DNA of 5,297 nucleotides from Candidatus Aenigmatarchaeota archaeon (lineage in GTDB: Archaea; Aenigmatarchaeota; Aenigmatarchaeia; QMZP01): positions 1 through 5,297 of the forward strand of contig DAOVGQ010000070.1 of assembly GCA_030672315.1 (NCBI GenBank), written 5' to 3'. The notes under the pieces were generated by a model. The model saw only the letters and a program-made list of their open reading frames with translations, was not told where the DNA came from and searched no databases. Shown one piece after another: positions 5,212 through 5,297 of this stretch. Position numbers and translations under genes: made by a program. How positions within the stretch are numbered: the first letter of the stretch is position 1; each line of letters opens with the position of its first letter.

Positions 5212-5297
5212 CTAGAGTTTGCTTCCTGGCAGCCTCTCCCTGAACCAGGCCGTGAGCCTTGTCTGGAGCCTGTCCCTTTCCATTAGCTCTGCAGGAA
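5212..5297 (-). CDS. C-terminal 27 codons of an unidentified protein, cut by the window edge
   Basis: On the minus strand one frame is open from the right edge to a TAG at 5214-5212. It encodes 27 residues ending in TAWFRERLPGSKL. The stretch is amphipathic and charged (ELMERDRLQTRL), reading like the final helix of a soluble protein. It uses AGG for nearly every arginine and CTC/CTG/CTA for leucine, matching the native neighbours, whereas one of the other two minus-strand frames has an early stop and the other gives an odd composition. The family cannot be recognised from so short a tail. It points the same way as the MBL gene but is separated from it by 201 bp containing promoters and an inverted repeat. 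Confidence 0.6.
   Translation of the reverse strand, partial: PAELMERDRLQTRLTAWFRERLPGSKL

Noticed and set aside
1..5297. CRISPR array, tRNA or rRNA genes, insertion sequence
   Set aside because: No regularly spaced repeats, no tRNA T-loop motif, no rRNA signature and no transposase-like frame were found by eye on either strand.

Overview
This window is almost certainly archaeal. The minus-strand gene at 2953-3633 encodes the RNase P protein subunit Rpp30/Rnp3, a family found in archaea and eukaryotes but not bacteria. The left edge carries an archaeal FlaJ/TadC-type T2SSF membrane protein. The readable promoters are AT-rich TATA-like boxes about 25 bp upstream of the start codon, which is the leaderless archaeal layout. 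Arginine is mostly AGG/AGA. I cannot name the lineage; a DPANN or euryarchaeal genome is a guess only.

Layout, left to right: (1) the 3' part of a T2SSF-family membrane protein (+), open at the window edge; (2) a 188-bp GC-rich intergenic stretch with several small dyads, ending in a TATA-like box; (3) a 490-aa gene (+) with a complete-looking bacterial-enhancer-binding-protein (sigma-54 activator) AAA+ domain, including an intact GAFTGA loop, followed by a helical linker, six glycine-rich heptads and a non-Fis HTH-like C-terminus; (4) rnp3 (-), converging on gene 3 with a 12-bp gap; (5) pcm, protein-L-isoaspartate O-methyltransferase (+), divergent from rnp3 across a 55-bp shared promoter region; (6) a glyoxalase-II-like metallo-beta-lactamase-fold hydrolase (-), converging on pcm; (7) a 201-bp AT-rich gap with TATA-like boxes and a long inverted repeat; (8) the last 27 codons of another minus-strand gene that runs off the right edge.

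The flanking genes are ordinary archaeal housekeeping or accessory genes: RNA processing, protein repair, a metal-dependent hydrolase and a secretion/pilus-type platform. They do not form an obvious operon; most neighbours are divergent or convergent and each gene seems to have its own promoter. The standout is gene 3. Its sigma-54-contacting loop is intact, yet archaea are not known to have sigma-54. It is visibly richer in A+T than its neighbours, suggesting transfer, but it sits behind an archaeal-style promoter and mostly uses the local AGR arginine codons, suggesting it is established. What it remodels in place of sigma-54 RNA polymerase is the open question.
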